From Channa striata (taxonomy: Eukaryota > Chordata > Actinopteri > Anabantiformes > Channidae), in the NCBI GenBank assembly GCA_033026295.1, contig CM065176.1, positions 11,139,945 to 11,203,944 on the forward strand: a stretch of 64,000 nt of DNA, in the 5' to 3' direction. Of this stretch, positions 22,566 through 36,800 are shown in pieces. Made by a program: the position numbers and the translations under genes. Below the pieces are notes generated by a model. That model was not told where the DNA came from, ran no database searches, and saw only the letters and a list, made by a program, of their open reading frames with translations. Position 1 is the stretch's first letter; the number at the start of each line of letters is the position of its first letter.

Positions 22566-23564
22566 CTTTTCGATATATGTGTTGCTTTGTTGCGACAGTA
22601 TTTCATCCCGTAACTGAAAGTACTTATAGGCCTTTCAGCCAATTTAATATTATTTATGATGATGCACAATATTTAATCATATATTTCTGCTCCTCCAGAG
22701 ACTTGTTAGATGTGTTTTCTACACTGCCTCACAATTCAAAATCATAGCTTATGGAGGATTTTAATAAATGCAAAAGCCTACATTATATTTTTTGCCTGCC
22801 TGGCTTGGTTCAGTGCTCCGGAACAGCATGCAGGCTACTTTGATCTTGTGTGCAAATGGAGAGATACAGCATGACCCAACATCAACGTGTTATGAGAATC
22901 ACTGCTGACAAGTGCAGGCAACAAATCCAGTGCATATGCAGTAATAATGGGCCAGATGATTTTTGTTGCAGTCAGAAAAAAGTATTATTTTTGACTTCTA
23001 CATATTGTCAGTTTTACCAATGATAAATACAATCTGTCTTAAAATTTGAATCTGCTCAATAATTGTTTTCTTTTCACATGCTAAAACATAAATGATGTTT
23101 GCAATTTCAAATAATATCTACCTAATGAAAAAGTACTGATGTTTCTATGTTACCTGAAAATTTTGAAGCAATGTGTTTCATGTTATCTGTTGTATTGCAC
23201 ACCCGTCAGTGTCTGTACCTAAAATCACTGTATGGTAAAACATGATTAAATAAGGTCTGTTTAAAAAAAACATTTTGAACTGAAGTCAAAAATGTGAGAA
23301 AAAACATCAGGAATCACATGTAGAAATAATTAGATCTTTCTGAAGTGGGAAAAATACCTGTGCTAGTAGTGACATTACTTCTTTGAAATCAGCGTTATGT
23401 CTACAACACATGTGAGGGTGGCCAATGGGACTCAGCAAGTGTTTTTAGTTCATTAATTAGTTAGTTAGTTAGTTTTTTTCTGTTGTCTTATTGTTTTAAA
23501 CTTGTAATCTGACAGGAGTAAATGTAAAAAGTCCCGCATGTTGGGTTAACTGGTGACTGATATG
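22566..23564. other. Unique AT-rich sequence, no gene seen
   Basis: A short (TTAG)n run at 23,456-23,474 is the only simple repeat. No gene or transposon is recognised. Confidence 0.5.
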
Positions 23565-23735
23565 CCTGTAGATATGAATGTGAGCAGGAATGCTTGTCTG
23601 TCCGTGTTGGGCCTGAGATGAGACTGAGACTGCTGACCTGTCCAGGTTGTACCCGCCTCTCACCCAGTGACAGCTGGGACAGACTCCAGCGCCCCCACGA
23701 CCCCGAAGGAGATAAACAGTAAAGATAACGGATGG
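23565..23735 (+). repeat. Teleost retroelement 3'-end-like repeat fragment
   Basis: The series TTGTCTGTCCGTGTTGG, GACCTGTCCAGGTTGTACCC, CGCCTCTCACCCAGTGACAG, CTGGGACAGACTCCAGC, GACCCCGAAGGAGATAAACAG and GGATGGG follows a very common teleost repeat. In that repeat these words lead to a (GGAT)n or (ATGG)n tail. It is usually found as 5'-truncated copies, which suggests retroposition. The family assignment (LINE or dependent SINE) is left open. Confidence 0.6.
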
Positions 23736-26700
23736 GCCGAGTGATTTACTTTAAGAAATACTGGTTCTTCCTGTCTCCCTCTATATTTTTTCTCTCTGGG
23801 TTTGGTTTCGTTCTCGCTTTTTTTTCATCTATAGACTTGTCACTGAGAGACATCACAATGGAATTCCTGTGTCAAATCATGTTGCTTTGATGGCCGAAGG
23901 CCTTCGCACTACGAACAAAGGACAGAAACCAAAATGAGTGAGGGGAAAAAAAGCGGCCACATTCCGGCACTTAAAGGGCATCCTACTCGAAGCGTTGCTG
24001 TGGCCACCAGCGTTTATGGTGACGGACGCACCTCGACTGTAAAATTGGGCCGGGATGTTGACCCGCAAGCTTCCGCTTTAGCCCTAGCTCCTCAGTATTC
24101 AGCCACCCAACCAGATCAGAGGCAACACCGTCTCTTCCACTCATCTCACAGCAGAGAGCCTCTCTGCCCATTTCACTCAAGTGCTCACGGTCCGCAGCGC
24201 AGCGATAAGACAACCTGTTGACGTGTGGCACCTAACTCCATGTGTCATGGTCTAGAGTGTTTTTCATTCTGCGCTTGTCACTGCAGTGGGTGGCCCGCAG
24301 TTGGTACACTTGATTGGTTCTCGGACTGGACAGAGATACTTCTGCAGTGTTGTCGAAAAGAAAATAGAAAAAGAAAAATCGTTCAGATTCAGCCAGCACC
24401 AATCCAAGTAGGAATGATTTCCGCACATCAGTAGCTCTAGGTCGACTTTGACCCATCACTCAAGCACGTATGTGATAAATATGGACTTGTTGGCCACAGA
24501 GTACTGGGTGCAGGGACAAAAGATGAATGGGTGGTTCTACTTTCAGTGAAGGTATCTGAGCGATCCGGCACATGGCTTCATATTTCGCTGTTTGCTCTGG
24601 CGGCACACACCTTCCTCTATGCTGCTGTTATTTGCTTGGGGAATACATGGAGGTCTGTACTAATGAAAACACAAATGCAGGACAGCAGGCATTTAGGACT
24701 TCATCCCTCATCCACAGAGGGATCCGCATCAACCTCTTATCTAAATGTTGACATTTGAACCTGAGAGTAATATCTTGAGGAATTATGTTTTTAAGCCATC
24801 CTTGATAGTCGAGCTGACGGATCGAAGTCGGCGCTCATTTCGGAGCAGCACGCTCGCTGGCCCTGGGAACACCGAGGAGTGGAGAGGCTTGATGAATTAT
24901 ATATCCAAAAGGGAGGGTGATATGACAGCAGGAAATTAAACACACTAATATTGCAAACAGAGGACAGGACGATCAGAACTTAATTAAAGACTTTCAGGAG
25001 TACAGGGCATGATTTAAGGGCAGACATATACCACTTTTCCAGCTGACATCCACGACAAGCGAAGGATTACGGGGGCATGGCATCGGGGTGCGTTTCGGGA
25101 GACCTGGTGCCCTCTTTTGACTCTCGTAATGAGCCGCTGTATCTGCTGTCGGATAATTACCACCTTCCACGTGTTAACATGATGTAAGAGTCCGGAGAAG
25201 AGTTAGCTTTCTAATAATACATGGTTTGGCAATGAGCTTTATTTCACCTCACTCAGACCTCTGTTGTTAAAACACCAAAGCTCTTAAGAAGAACGACACA
25301 GAAAGACATTCAGCCACTTCTGTTTAATTATGGCTAAGTAAGTACCAGCTTTGTTCTTAGCAGAACATTCTTCTTGTTGTACAATAGCTATTTAATAGAG
25401 ATGCACTGCCCATGACAGATGTTGGGGTGAACTGGACGATTACTCAGAGAAACCAGAGGTAAAATATATTACATATAAGAAAACGGAGGAAAAGGGAAAC
25501 AAAAAGTGTGCCGTTCTCCCTCACCTTTAAACAGCTGCATCGTTCATCTCTCTTGGGGGGCAGGGTACAGCGAAAAGGTGACTCCGACTGCTATCTATCT
25601 TCACGTGACAAGTTTATTTTTATTTACACCTTCTGTCCGATTATTCAAGCATAATTTTACTTGAGACCACGCATGTTGCCACAGTGCACGAAGCATGTGT
25701 GTGTTTTCAAAGATGGTTTCAGCGTTTGACCTCAACCTCATTTGACCACTGCCTTTTTTAACGCGGCCACAGATGCCGAGTGAAGCCATCAAAGCACCGA
25801 GCGGAGTTTTAGTGGCTTTCAATGTAAATACCATGTTTTTTGTATTAGACGGCACGACCTTACTAAAAAAATACTACCCGTAGAAAAGGAAATATGAACT
25901 AATATGTTGTAAAGGAGTAGTGAGTTCTACACTGCTTGATCCTGCTGTGATCTGCTGTGATGCTTGAGGGCATACAATTAAAGCATTTTTTTTTTCCCAC
26001 TGATGTTTCAGGTTGTCATCTGCATGTCAGGTTTTACAATTTTAATTTCCCCGAGTTCCGGCAGTTGAGCTACATTCTTTGAAATGCTTTCATTTGAGGG
26101 AGAAATTAGTAACTGCTAATACTGACTCGGGTTTTGTTAAAATCTCAATTTTTCAAAGGTTACAGCTTGTTGCTCTGGCAGTCATTCGAGATAATTCAAT
26201 AAATCCTCATAAACACAGTAGGATATTTTTATTAAAGCAGACGTAATGCCATTTGAGGCTGAATTAGGCAGCAAGAAACAATCAAATGAAATGAGAACTG
26301 ATGCTTATCTTTCTCCTTTTCCGTCTTCTCCAGTTACACATATCTTACGCCCAACTGGTCCTTTTCCTCCGCACCTCACTTTCCAACCTTCACTTCCCCC
26401 CTCCCATTGATAGTGGATGTAAGGTTGATAAATGGAGCTAATTGTTTTATGGCATGCTTGGCCTGATGCTGGCAGTGCAATCAGGCTGAATGAGGAGGCC
26501 TTGGGGAGACCATTACCCTTCCCATTGTTATAAAGGACAGGAGGACAAGGCTAGGCCGGTGCACTCTGGAGGGACTGGGTCACTGAGAGAGACCCTCTGG
26601 CACTGTGCACTGTGTCAGCATCCGAAACACATGTATACACATACACACAGGTGTACGCCACCTCTAGGATTAAATAAAGGTTTGTGCAGTCGCCCCGGTG

Positions 26701-29700
26701 CCAATGCAGTCTTCAGTACAACAGTAGAGAAGCAAACAACTGTCGCTTAGTCATGTCCATAAGCAAACGTACTTAGTTAGATATAGAAAGCAGTCATCAT
26801 AATTATATACATTTTTTACTGACAATGAATGAAATGATAATGTAGAAAGATTGCAGAAAATTGCTGCTAGAGGATTCTGATGCTAAAAACGACTAAGTGA
26901 GGCTATAGAGGTGAAGATAGACAAGGATCATCACTCAAGTGCATGTTCTGTGCCTTGAAGTGGCATTTCTCACCTCCATAGAGTCCAGAAAAATCTATGA
27001 AATCTTTGTATGCAAGAGACAAGGCCACAGACCAGTACAAAACGGCTGTGAACTTTGGGCCCTCAGGCAGCACTCATTAAAAATCACGGCATGTTCCACA
27101 GAAACATCTCTGCAAACCACTCTCAGTGGACGCAGTTCGGAGCTGCATCCTCAGTTGCAAGTTAAATATCTAAATGGACAGAAACAACCGTATTTACATG
27201 AAATGCAAAAAAAAGCTGCCGCCTTCTCTGAGCCTGAGCTCATTTAAGATGGTCTGACGTGACAAAAATCTGTCACCCATTGAGATCACTCATCGTAAAT
27301 TATGCGATGAAAAAGTGGAGCTGAACTGTTGAGCAGATAATGTTCTAAACGAAACAAGAATAATGGAAATGCTTATAATATTAAAGTAACTGGTCTCTTC
27401 GGTCCCCAAATGTCTTAAAAAGCAGAGGTCATGCATCACAGACAACACACTGCTGTCCCCACTTTTTTGTGACGTGGTGCAAAAATTGCTGTCAGCAATT
27501 AATGACAACAGCAATTAGATTCCTCAGTTTAAACATTTGATCTGTCGTCTGTGTAGAATCAAAATTAAGATTGAAATTATGTGCAGATCGATAGCTACAT
27601 TACTGCCCTGCAATTTGTTGTCTCTTCTTTTCAGTTTAAAGTTCAGATCATACGACAATAGTCTAAACATCTAATGACAACACAGGGGCAGCTAATACAC
27701 GTCTGGCAAGGAAAAAAAACCCTCAAGGACAATCATAGGACTACAAAGTGCTGCCATTTTAATAATGACAGCAGTTAGTACAAGTACAAAGAGTATTGCA
27801 ATCAGAGCCATTATGTCCCTGATGTGTGGAGTGTTCTTCACAATGACTTTTTAAACATCTCCATCAAGGGTAAAGTCAGCCGAGCAAAGGCTGTTGGACA
27901 CTGTGGGCATCTTTAGTGGCAGGAGCGCTTTGTTGCCAGGGCCGCCTGAGTTCCTGTTTTTTATGCAAATCTCGGATTTCAGCAGAAGAAAGTCTAAAGG
28001 TAAACATCGGGTTCGTAAAAAGTTCACACGATTTAATGAGATAGAAACGTTGGCATAATCATAAAGAGACAATATGCTAAAAGGAGACTGAAATCACCTC
28101 TTGCACAAATGTGGGATTTCTGGCAGTGTCCACAAACTTCACACGCCTCCACGTTGCCACTGCTCACTCACTGATCCACAGATCACGAATGATGGAACAC
28201 ATTAATAAAATAATGTTGAATCATGTGTTACTGGTGCTCCTCTTTTAAGGTAGTTTATGCTCTGCTTGTCCCATTTTTTGGAACTTTCAGTGAAATTTGT
28301 GCGGCCACAGAAATGTATTTGCTCGGTCCTGTTACTGTCAACACTGACTTCACAGCAGCCATCTGTTCGGGCTCCTGAGCCGTAATAGGGTCCAGCTTCA
28401 CTGCCAAACTACAGCATCAGTTGGCAGCGGTGGAAGACGCTGCTCTTTCAGTTTATGGCTGCACTGAACTGGGATCAGGTGTTGCATCACAGGACAGCAA
28501 AGAAATGGCACAGGCTGTGGACCAGGTCAGGATGATGATGTTTTCCAGATGATAGAACACTTGCAAGCCCTGACTAAACACGTGTGACTCCACAGTTATG
28601 AGCGGATGTCTGGTCTGAGGAAAACAAAGTGTTGTGCTACTGATTATTATCTATCCAACGTTCTTCTCATCTTCCTCTTCCTGTGTTTTACAGGTTTTAT
28701 TAACTACACATTTGCATTTTAGCCGTTTGCAGTCAGCAGAATCGCATCGTGTTATCTGGCTGCTCAAACACTATGTCTTCAGTTTGGGTGATTAGATACT
28801 AAAACAAACAAACAAACAAACAAAAAACAACCCACAATATGATTAAGCTCCATAATGCCATTAGTGAACACAATTTCAATTGTGTGCCACAAAATGTGTA
28901 ATTAATGAAATGACTTAACATGTTTAAAATCATATCCTCACTGTAACTGTGCAGTTAATACACACACAAACAGAGCCTTAGCAAAAATGAATAATTTAAT
29001 CCTAATGTTTTAACATCTCCCTGTAACTCATAAAGTCTAAAAATAATCATGCACGCGCTGACCTTTCTAATTTCATAGTAAAATATGCTCTGCGTCCCAT
29101 TTTCTGGCTTTGGAGCTATGCATGTCAAATATGCCAGTTCTTAGCCATAAATGTGATTAAGTGTTTCATTTAATAGACCCTTGTTTTCCCCATTTTGTTC
29201 TTGTTCCTTGTAAGAAAGAAAACAATTTCTCTGTTCCCCGGTCATGTTAATGTCCCAGTGTACTTACAGTTGCTGCAGAACAATGATTTTGGATTTTAAC
29301 CGTGGTAATCTCTCCCATAAGAGACATCCGAACAAGAACATTTTCTGTCCCGTTTTGGCAAGCACTGCGTTTCAACTTTCAGTTCTAGCAGAAATGTGTC
29401 TCACTGTCCTTCCAGCTTGGTCATTAATGTTTGTGGGCTCAGCCCCCCACCCCCACCCATATAAACCCACCAGACAAAGTGCTGCTGCCAAGAAAAACAA
29501 GTAGACCACCTTTCCTTGCACACCAACAGTGGGAATGTTGAGTTTCTTCCAGCTGTCGCTGCCTATCCAAATCAAGGCCAGACTTTCCCCTTAACGCAGT
29601 TTTCTCCAATCACTGAGGCCGAGTACAGACATAGCTCATCAGTTTCACAATGGCAGTGGATATGAAGGGAGTTAGTTTGTCAGAGGGCAATCAGTGCCAA

Positions 29701-32700
29701 ATGTGGCCTCTTCACGCTGTGGTTCACCCCTGCCCATTAGTTAACCATGATTGTCTTCTTCTTCTAACAAGTCCCCAGCATCCCATGCCTCTGATAATAC
29801 ATGGACAAAATAAAAAAATAAAAATGGCAGCCGCATATGGACTTTTTAGTGTTCACTTTTTGTGTTACCTTCTTGATTTTAATTCTTCTTTTTACAATGA
29901 TTGAATGAATGTCTTTTTTTTTTTTCAACTTTAGAATATAAAGACCTACCACACGATGCACACAGGAGCAGTATAAATGAACACAGCACCTCACTTCACT
30001 TCTTGCAAACACTTCAGAATCATGATTTGGTAATGGTAATTATCACAAATTGAGTTTAACATACAGAGAAATTTATTACAACAGAATTTTGCAGGTCACA
30101 CAAGTCACTAACGTTTGCCAGTCGGCTGTGAATGTCCCGTGAAAATGTCTGTATTATGTTGGTGGGCAGAGGTAATTATCGACGGTTCCTCTCCCCGTAG
30201 ACTGATAAGGTGGCCGAGCTGACAGATGGATTGCTGTGCTCTGCATATCTGGGGTTAGAAACATTGATCTCTGGGATTAATGCTGGCCCCACAGGGGTGA
30301 ATGGCAGTCAGATGGTGTTTCTGTAATTATACATTTACATGGGGCTGCTATCTTGAAAGGTGCTGACACATAAAGTTTAATGTTGCACAGGTGAGAATAG
30401 TTTTCCAGCCTCGCTTATTATAATAAAACTTTGCCAGCAGAAATGACCAATCCATTCCTCACAAATGCAATGATTTAAGACGTTTCTAAATGATTTACAG
30501 AATCCGTTCGTATCCAGCCACAAAAAAATTTACGATCCCAGGTGAAAACTCAGCACTATGCTGGCAGCCAGGAGGCAACACCCAATCACTATTTTATAGT
30601 TGAAATGAAAGCTGATGTATTGATAAGCTCACTTTGAGGTCCGCCACGCTGATATTTAGGCTGACTGGCCTAAATTTGTCACAGTCAAGAGCTTAGAGGA
30701 TTTAATGTACACGAGCGCTCTGGCCATTGTGATAGAAAGCAAACGAATTAAAGAGAAGCTTCACACAAGCCAAATATTATACTGCTGGGTTTGTCTGAGG
30801 AGAATGCAGAGATCCGTCCAGGAGAGTTTGTAATCAGTGCAGAGCAGGTGGCCTCCTCCTTCCTGAAGCTGTAGGGACTCTGTGGCTTCACAGACTCACA
30901 CGGGGGTTGACGATGCCGCCTCACGTTGAATAATGTATGATATCGATAACTGACAAGGTGCTTGGAATTTTTGCGAGTCCACGTAGAGTGTCGATCCCTA
31001 TTGTCTTATACGGCCAACAGAAAACGTAGGGGCAGGCGTCTGTTGAAATCGGCTACTTAAACACATCACGCCCTGAACAGTCAAAGCCGCTGAGTTAAAA
31101 GTGTGAAAACACAGCAGTTTAGTTGGATTTTGGCACAAGGACATTAGGATTAGGTACTAAATGAACACGGTTAGGAGTTTTAAAAGTGTCATCGTTCCGC
31201 TTCACTAGCTGACAGTGTTATGTTTGCTGCCGTCTCTAAGTGTCACCCCACAGTAATATGGTTATGACGGCCATTTTTGTCTGTTTGTAAAAATGACCTA
31301 GTCGTATAATAGAAGGACAGTCTCATTTTTTTGGCATCGCAGTAGATAACTGCCAACAAACATAAAAGAAAATTGTCTCAGTTTGCAGTTAATCTCAACA
31401 TAATTTACCTCTGAAGTGGATATCTGTTGTCCTTCTGAGCGTACGGTGATTCATCGAGCGTGAAAGTAACACACACTTTAACTGAATTAAGATGAGGAGA
31501 GTCCACTGAAGTATGAATGCAGCAGGACAGTTTCTCACAATGTATTGGTTGAATAATTGATGTTGGTGTTTGCTTCTATTAATTGGCACGAACGCAGCTA
31601 ACATTGATTCCTGTGAAGGACAGTGATGCAATGGCTAAAGATAAGCCCTCTCGGTTATTACTATTGACATTGTTTTAAAGGTAATCTATGAAAGAGTTCC
31701 TGTGGGGTATTAGTCTTTTCTTCTCTCAACACTTATACAACACAAAAGAAAAGATTATTTCAGTTAAATAACGACTACAAGAGTTCCACCTAATTAGATT
31801 TCCAGGAAATATTCAAATCCGTTTGGTGCTTGTCCAGATGAATTCCTTCTCAGATGTGCAGGGATGTGTCAAATGTACAGGGAAATTTTCCTTTTGATCG
31901 ATTAGGTTCATAAAATACACAAAAAAACATACAGGTTATACAGCAAATCTAAAAAGATTTGTGAAGCTATGTTTTGGCACAGTGGAGTTTTAGGCAACTA
32001 CACAAAGAAAGTTGTAACTGCAGTTAGAAATGGAAAATCCAGCAAACACAAACCATACAATCATTCATCATGCTGAGAATATGACCAAAATTATGCTCAG
32101 CACTGATAAATTCAGTTATGAGCAGACTTGGTATAGAAATAGTCCACAGCAAGTCGAAGGAAATGAGTCCTTGAACAAGTTCAATCAGGTCTAAACATCT
32201 TTTCAAGTCCAATAGGGTTTATAAGCAGCATTCGAAAGTCTGTGGATGGAGGAGCTTAAAAGACAAGGCTCCTAAAGTAAAATGTCACTAAGATATCTTG
32301 TGATGTGGTTACCCTCAACAGTCCTGCTACATTGGCTTCTACGGAAATTCTGATTAATTCAAAAGAAAGTAAGTAACTGCACAAAGAACAACTAAAATTA
32401 CAATCTAAAAAAGAACACAGCGAAAAAGCAAAAAAGGAATGTTTATATGTTTCATTTGACTTTAGTTCATACATGGATTTATATTGTCTGTGTGTCTGTT
32501 TCTACTTGCTGTGGTGCAGCTGAGGCGTGAAACTTTGTACATGCACAAGTAAAGATGCTTTAAGTCGTGCGGTTATTTATTCATTCTTTCACTCACGGCT
32601 GCATTCAAAAGCGTGCGCTGACGTCCACAGTGTCACAGGTGTCACGGTGAGTGCAGAAGTCAACAAGAGGAAGCCTTCTCTTTAATGGGAGCCTCAGTTC

Positions 32701-33758
32701 CTCTGCTGCTCGGGTCGTGATAGTCTGCTTCGATGAGTCTCCCGGTGTCTTGCCCCCCTGGAGGACACAGGTGTTTTCATATAGCTGCTGATACATACTG
32801 ATCATTAGGGCCTAGCATCAAAGTAATATATGCACACTGTTCTTGTAAGTCATTATCAAAATACATATTACATGTTTGCCTTTGCAAGTTGCAAGCGAAT
32901 CCATCTGCGGTGTTTGATCATTATGTTGTTGAGTTTCTGCCTGGATGAGCAGAGCCTCCTCGCAGCCGGGCTGCAGGTAGGGCCACGGCCTACCGAATGA
33001 AAGGAGGCTGAGAGGCAGCGAAGTGAAGTGACTCACATCATATTCAGCTGAAGGGCCCTTTCCTGTCAGGCTTGATTTACCATAATATGTCATCCTGTTG
33101 TAGAGATAGGTAATGTCACTTATTCCACCAAATATGCATGTATCAGACCAGGTGACGGAAAACAGTAATCAAGGCTTGCTAAGAGACATCGCGGCAGAGC
33201 CCGTCTTGAAGTGTCGCTCGCATCAAATGCGGTGCGAGTGGATTGGACAGTTGAGCAGGCTGATATTATTAACAGCTGAGAGAGATAAAGCCAACAGATA
33301 CAGTCCCAACATTTTTCTTCATTGTGTTCTGTTTATGTTTGCCTTTGGTCCTGCACCATTAACTCATTGTCCCTGTTATTGTGGTGCGATACCAGTGCCG
33401 TGTGTGCGGCATATGCTTCCATCAAACTCTCATTAACCTTGTGTCTGATTACGTCCTGCATGGCGAGATTACTCTCTGAGATTCCCCTCACACAACAGAG
33501 TGGCCATTTACAGCTCAATGATGATTAAGTGCCCAAACAAACACTTGCCCTCTAAGCTGATCTCGGGCAACTGCCATTTCTTAAGGTGCTGGACGAAACT
33601 GCAACATTTGTGCGGTTTTGTCTTAGGAGTCATGAAAGATAATGTTAATCAAGTTGGCGAGTGCTTAGCAATTTGAAGATTTTCTTCCTGCTAATCACAT
33701 CCTTTTCACAAATGTAACACTGGTGCACCTCCACTGCATAAAACTCATTGTCACAAAA
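23736..33758. other. Long unique stretch, no gene seen
   Basis: About 10 kb in which I recognise neither gene nor transposon. A (CAAA)n run lies at 28,801-28,826. The segment near 26,400-26,490, with AGCTAATTGTTTTATGGC and GCAGTGCAATCAGGC, and the segment near 30,170-30,360 look like candidate conserved elements by eye only. All ORFs are short, overlap on both strands, and lack domain features. Confidence 0.5.
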
Positions 33759-33800
33759 AAAGATGAGATAAGATAAGCTTGTTTGTCTGCCTACATTTGC
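33759..33800 (-). repeat. Possible solo LINE 3' tail
   Basis: GATGAGATAAGATAAGCTTG followed by TTTGTCTGCC resembles the (GATAA)n plus CTTTATT-type 3' end seen at 37,995 for a minus-strand LINE. Too short for certainty. Confidence 0.25.
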
Positions 33801-36800
33801 ACTTTGACTCATAGAGAGATGCGTTTTTTAGAAACACACTGGATTTATTTTCTAAGCTGAGGTCAACACATATATATTTTTTTTCCACATAAATATTTGG
33901 CTCTAACAATGACTCATTGTCGAAAAAGGGATATCTGAGTCATCAGTGTTCACCTTCTATGGTAATCGCCTTGTTGGGTGTCATGAGAAGATTAGCTCAG
34001 AGATGTCCTTCTACCCGTGCAGGAAAGTGCATTGTTGTATAAAATCCTCCTAATAGGCTTGTCATAAAACGACTATTTCTAAACAAACCCAAAATACAAA
34101 TGCACACACAAATCAGCAGTGCTTCAAAAAAGTAGTCGGTAGATGTCAGGGTATTTTGAACTTTGACAGTTTTTCTTCCCGTCACCCGTTGATGTTTCAC
34201 ACAGTTTCTATTAAATGCACTGCTGTTTCACACTAAATGACATTTCTTCACGTTTCGATTTTCTCCCTCCCCTTATTCGCAGGTGGCCGATGAGGAGGTC
34301 CATTAACACGAGCCGGGGAGAGAAGCGGAGATGAGTTTTAAATGCTATAAGATGGAGAGCCAGCTATTTTCAACGAAGGGCGAAGAGCGGAAGGTCAACA
34401 ATTACCCAGCTTGTGATGGGTCTAACTCCCTTTTGCTCAGACAGCAAATAGATGATATGCTTATGCAAAATCTGACTTGATGAAATTTAGCAATTTATGC
34501 CACACTATTTAAAATTTAAATTGATGTGGATAAATGGAGTGAGGGTCCCCTAAAACGGTTGGCAATCTGTTTGCGTTCATTACGGGTCTGATAAAGTTTG
34601 CTGGTGTGCCAGCATGTGATTAATATTTGTTTTAATTTCATTCAAGCTCCAAGATAACCCACAGCAATCAATATTTAATGTTTTCAGTGGATATTTATAA
34701 TTGCACAGTGAGAGAATAATTGGTTAGCGACACTATGGCCCAGATTCTCTCGGTGCGAGAAGGGAAGAGCAAACATTTCCACTTCCGTCTCTTTCAGTGA
34801 AGACTGAGCATTGTTGAGAAACGATTCCGCAGGCATCAACACATTGAACAACTTTGGTACGTAGCCACACAGAACAATGAAACACACACAAAAAAAGTCG
34901 CTTAATTGCGTATCGTGCACTGTCAGCCTGTTGTCAAAAAATATCCCATCAATGTACAGTCTGATATACATAAACAAGCAAACACACAACAACCAGTCTT
35001 CTCATTTATATTGTCGTACCATTCTGAGATTTGTGATGTAATTTCATTTTAAAGCATCAATAGCTCCGTTTTTTAATTACATACAGAATCCTTTGTTGAT
35101 GTACTTTTTCATACTCTGGCAACATCCCAGCTAAGACTTCCTAATGTAATGGATTTGAAAGATGCGCTGACTTTACAGTTTTACTCTATATGAAGACGCC
35201 CTCAGAGTCCAAGGTTAAGTCAGGCAAAGGGAAATGAAGTGAATATGGGTGTATTATTTATCTCTTCATGTTCAAAGATAGAGGGGTCATTTGAACTGTG
35301 GAAAAAAAAAATGTAATTTATATATTCTGTATTGCATCAATGCCTGTTATTAAAAAAACAACATAACACATGAACTGCAAATTAAACAATCTAAACAAAT
35401 GGACATAATACTGGTTTAATACATCATTATACTACTTTTACATCATTTTATTGTAGTAAACATTATAAATTACAGTAAAAACAAAACCAGGTGCGTGTTA
35501 AAATTGCAGTTGTTTTTGAATGAAACCCCAGACATTAAAATAACTAATACAAGCAAAATGTGGCACTGAAGTTGTGTTCACCTATTATGATGACTCAGTC
35601 AACACAATTAGTTTGGAGTACATTAGTTTAGCGACAAACTTCTGTCGGTTTTATAAAGTTTCTTGTTGCTCGAAAGTCTCAGTCTGCTGTCAGGATTAGT
35701 TGATGAGTCCTGAATTGTCTTTAGTGCCAAACAGAATGTTTGGTTTCCTCTGATGTCTCCATCAATCCTTGTTATCTACTTTAAAGTACCATGTGCAGAC
35801 AGTGCTGCGGTTTTCGTAATCTGTGAGAAACCAGTCTCTGTTTGATGACTGCTTGAGGGTCATAAAGAAATAGAGTTTATATGTAAAAGAAAAAAAAAAG
35901 AGAGATCTGAAAGAAAGCTGGCCTGCAGGGGGACGGGGTCAGACAAGGATTATAATATCAAATTGAGATCTGCCAGCCATGGTGAAACGGGGTCATAAAA
36001 AAAGGGAACAGCAAGGCAACTTATTGATCTAGTAGATTATCAGCTCTCTGATCTACTGAATAGATTTTTATCTTTGTTTGTCACGATTTACAAATTTTTT
36101 TCCAGCGGCACATGATGTCCACAGTCTCCTTTGTCTGTGGCTAAAACTGATAATACAACAGCATCTCTGCTATATGCTCGGTCACACCTGCTTCCGGGCC
36201 CCGATCAGCCCCTTCCTCCCGTATCTAACTACGATCCCAGGTCAATAACTCTGCGTCATACAACTACATTAACCGCAGCCACAACGCCGCCCGCAGTGAG
36301 TTAAAAATATAATTTTATTTGCCTTTTGAATAAGTCTTGCTTTGTGAGGAAACAACACGTTAAAGTAAGTACGAAGGCGTTTCTTTGCAGAAAAAAGACA
36401 TGATTTGATTATGCACATATTGCAACTTCAAAGTAATTAAGTCACTGCTGCTGCCATGAGAACAACAGACAGCCACAGTGGACTGCAGTGATGCTTCCTT
36501 CTTAATTGTTTCCTTGTTAAACTTTGCTTGACCCTTGCCTTGAATTTCATGGTGAATTTTATAAATATGTAACACAATAAAGGACTGCATATTTAGCGTC
36601 TCATCTGCAAAGTCTCAACTGTCATCATATTGCCAATTAACCCTAATGTTTGCCGGCAAAACAACATTTTACTATATCGGCTCCAGGAAAGAGGTTTGGC
36701 ACAGCTGTACAATTAATTCAAATGGACATCAGGTCTAATGGACAACTTAATGACATTAAATGTGGGTTAATAACAAATTAGATGACTCAGCAAGGCTCAT

